The notes under the pieces: model-generated
Seen by the model: the letters and a program-made list of their open reading frames with translations, nothing else
Database searches by the model: none
What the model was told of the DNA's origin: nothing
Assembly (NCBI GenBank): GCA_945947845.1
Contig: CAMEZN010000122.1
Span: forward strand, 1-5,999
From: an uncultured Mucispirillum sp.
GTDB taxonomy: Bacteria; Chrysiogenota; Deferribacteres; Deferribacterales; Mucispirillaceae
Length of the DNA stretch: 5,999 nucleotides
Reading direction: 5' to 3'
Shown here: positions 3,833-5,999 of the stretch, piece after piece
How the letters are laid out: the number at the start of each line of letters is the position of its first letter
How positions within the stretch are numbered: position 1 is the first letter of the stretch
Program-made: the position numbers and the translations under genes

Positions 3833-5999
3833 ATGGCACTTTCAATCGTTAACAACCCAACAGCAATTGGCGCACAAGGCGGCGTAAACAGCGTAAACAG
3901 TAAACTTGCAAAAACAATAAAATCATTATCAACAGGATTAAGAATAAACACAGCAGCTGATGATGCATCAGGCTTAGCAGTATCTGAAAAATTAAGAGCA
4001 CAAATTTCTGGTTTAAATAAAGCAGCAACAAATGCACAAGATGCAATTAGTATGCTTCAAACAGCAGAAGGAGCAATGGGCTCAATGACTTCTATGGTGC
4101 AACGTATAAGAGAGCTTGCAGTTCAAGCAGGAGACCCAGCTTATACAACAAATGACAGAGCAATGCTTCAACTTGAAGTAGACCAGTTAAAAGAAGAAAT
4201 TGACCGTGTATCAAATTCAACAGAGTTTAACACTAAAAAACTTTTAAATGGTGATGCAGCAGCATTATGGTCTTCTTCAACAGATAATATAGAAGCAGTA
4301 ATCAAAGGTGCAGCAGCAGAAGGCAACTATAAAATAACTTATGATGTAGACCCTGGTAGAAACTCAGTATATAAATCAAATATTATGAGACTTGGCGAAG
4401 GCGAAATGTCATACGATATTAATACAAACGGCAGAAGCATAACTAAATTTGATAATATTAAAGGCATGATGCGTGAAACTAATACTCAAATAAAAGTAAA
4501 AGGTTCAGCAGGCACAACTGCATCAGCAGCTTTATCTGGTGCAACTGGTGGGTTTGCAGGAGTAGCATCAGTAACTGCTTTTGCAACAACAAGTGCAGCT
4601 TTATCTGGTAATAACTCATATTCAATAGAAATAGAAGCAGTTGGAAATAGGACAGGTAATACTTCTGCTCAAATAAGATTCCGTGTAATGAACACTAAAA
4701 CTGGTGAAATTAGTGAATGGGTAAATGCAACAGTAAATGCAACAGGTGGTATAGTTGCAGGCACTTCTTCTGCATCATTTAAAAACCTTGTGGGCATTGC
4801 AAATAGTGTAATGATAAGCAGTAGTGCAACAACATTTGATAATGCAACTTGGGAATCTGGTGATAAAATGCTTATCAATGTTGCAGGAGCAAGAGATGAA
4901 GCAGCAGGAGCAGCTTCTATACAAATAGGTTCAACTGGTTCTACTTTACATATTACTGCTAATGCAACAAGTGAAGATAAACAGCTGACCCACACAATCC
5001 ATACAGCTCAAATGGATAAAGCAGGTAATGTATATTACGGACAAATGGATATAACTCTTGAAAGGGGAGCAGTTGTATCAGGCATAGGCACAATAGATAT
5101 ACTTGGTGAAGGAGATGTTGCTTCTAAATATACAAAACTTTCACAACTTGCACAATTTACTAACTCTGATGGCAGAATGGTGCTTGATAATACACAAGAA
5201 ATCAGCATATATGCTGGTAATGGTAAAATGACAAAAGTTACTCTTGAAGGAAGCGATACAATAGCTGATTTACAGAAAAAATTAACAGCTGCACTTGTTA
5301 AAGAGTTAGATATGGGAGCAGATGAAACAAATACAGCAGCTACAACAGTTAATGATAATTTAGTAAAATATGTTGAAACTCCAACAGGTGGCGACCATGC
5401 AGTAGAAGGCACATTTGTAATCCAAAGTGCAATACTTGGTGAAAAATCTAACTTAACATTTGTAGGTGATGAGGCAGTTTTATCAGCATTAGGTATTACT
5501 CAAATCCAAGAAGCAGCAGATTCTTCATTAAATGTAAGAGTAACTGATGCACACTCTGGTGAGTTTATAGGTGAAGATGTTGTAACTGATAACAGATTAA
5601 GAAATGTAATAGAAGGTGTAGATGTTATTATAGACCCAGAATCAGCAGCAAATGTAAACTTTGTAAATGGTAAAATGGTATTTACAGATAAACTTGGCTC
5701 AGAAGAAGCATTTCTGCACATTAAAGATAATGCAACAAAAGCAGCAGTTGGTGCAAATGAAGGTCAAGTAATAGATATCTCAATAGGCAGATTAGATACT
5801 GTTGGTATGGGAATAGATGGCATAAATGTAGCAACATTTGATGATGCACAAAAAGCTATAACAAAATTAGATATGACATTAGAACAAATTTCAGCTGCAA
5901 GAGCAACAGCTGGTGCACAAATGAACAGGTTAGAGTATACAATTACTAACTTAAATACAACAAGGGAAAATATGGTATCAGCTGAAAGCCGCATAAGAG
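3833..5999 (+). CDS. fliC: Flagellin with a large variable domain (3' end outside window)
   Basis: This is the filament subunit exported through the flagellar type III system; 722 residues are present. The N-terminal D0/D1 region (1-140) is typical: MALSIVNNPTA, KLAKTIKSLSTGLRINTAADDASGLAVSEKLR and QRIRELAVQA, ending EIDRVSNSTEFNTKKLLNG. R91, L95 and E115 match residues TLR5 contacts in Salmonella FliC (R90, L94, E114). A large surface domain spans about 141-640, with a hook-IN-like stretch at about 455-490 (ISIYAGNGKMTKVTLEGSDT then IADLQKKL) and a conserved stretch from IQSAILGEKSNLTFVGDEA to VTDAHSGEFIG (530-580). The C-terminal helices begin near 665 (NVATFDDAQKAI) and reach NRLEYTITNL and SAESRIR at the edge. 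About 45-50 residues are probably missing, giving roughly 770 in total, well above the 280-500 of most flagellins. No cysteine is present. Alanine and threonine codons are strongly biased to GCA and ACA. GGAGG 6 nt before ATG fixes the start. The symbol follows the family; the organism may use flaA or flaB. Confidence 0.96.
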   Translation, partial: MALSIVNNPTAIGAQGGVNSVNSKLAKTIKSLSTGLRINTAADDASGLAVSEKLRAQISGLNKAATNAQDAISMLQTAEGAMGSMTSMVQRIRELAVQAGDPAYTTNDRAMLQLEVDQLKEEIDRVSNSTEFNTKKLLNGDAAALWSSSTDNIEAVIKGAAAEGNYKITYDVDPGRNSVYKSNIMRLGEGEMSYDINTNGRSITKFDNIKGMMRETNTQIKVKGSAGTTASAALSGATGGFAGVASVTAFATTSAALSGNNSYSIEIEAVGNRTGNTSAQIRFRVMNTKTGEISEWVNATVNATGGIVAGTSSASFKNLVGIANSVMISSSATTFDNATWESGDKMLINVAGARDEAAGAASIQIGSTGSTLHITANATSEDKQLTHTIHTAQMDKAGNVYYGQMDITLERGAVVSGIGTIDILGEGDVASKYTKLSQLAQFTNSDGRMVLDNTQEISIYAGNGKMTKVTLEGSDTIADLQKKLTAALVKELDMGADETNTAATTVNDNLVKYVETPTGGDHAVEGTFVIQSAILGEKSNLTFVGDEAVLSALGITQIQEAADSSLNVRVTDAHSGEFIGEDVVTDNRLRNVIEGVDVIIDPESAANVNFVNGKMVFTDKLGSEEAFLHIKDNATKAAVGANEGQVIDISIGRLDTVGMGIDGINVATFDDAQKAITKLDMTLEQISAARATAGAQMNRLEYTITNLNTTRENMVSAESRIR

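Noticed and set aside
3849..5994. Several antisense open frames across the flagellin gene
   Set aside because: They arise because the flagellin uses GCA and ACA codons heavily, which leaves few stops on the other strand. They lack ribosome binding sites and family features, and the plus-strand flagellin is certain.

Overview
The window is very AT-rich, with A/T-ending codons throughout, and encodes a flagellated bacterium. It carries consensus sigma-28 (FliA) promoters and a large flagellin whose C-terminal half resembles flagellins of epsilonproteobacteria, Deferribacterota and spirochaetes. A low-GC Deferribacterota such as Mucispirillum is my best guess, but it rests on composition and flagellin style only; no phylogenetic marker is present.

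Left part (1-2440, minus strand): a compact operon reading right to left. It holds a YbjJ-like MFS transporter (2313-1159), a MarR-family regulator (1133-687, 25 bp later) and a second, paralogous YbjJ-like MFS transporter (694 to beyond the left edge, overlapping the regulator by 8 bp). Upstream of the first gene lie two overlapping 18-bp near-palindromes over the likely promoter. They suit autoregulation by the MarR protein.

Middle (2400-3102, plus strand): a tRNA-Arg(CCU) with its own promoter and intrinsic terminator. It is followed by a monocistronic gene for a 136-residue acidic protein of unknown function with a Cys-Cys pair and a CxxC motif, again with its own promoter, strong ribosome binding site and intrinsic terminator.

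Right part (3103-5999, plus strand): about 730 bp without a protein gene, then a flagellin gene running off the right edge. The non-coding stretch is the most unusual part. It begins with two textbook sigma-28 promoters (TAAAGTAW-N11-TCCGATAA). Next come two tandem copies of a structured RNA module: an AT-rich hairpin with an 8-nt loop, a 10-nt linker, a conserved AGGTATCAAAATA-R-TTGAGCC box and an intrinsic terminator. After these come three further hairpins carrying GGA motifs up to the flagellin ribosome binding site.

Inferred logic: sigma-28 drives transcription into the module array. The outcome is either short flagellar-regulon RNAs ending at the terminators, or a leader of roughly 540-640 nt that must read through both terminators to express flagellin. 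GGA motifs in hairpin loops next to the flagellin start suggest translational control by CsrA.
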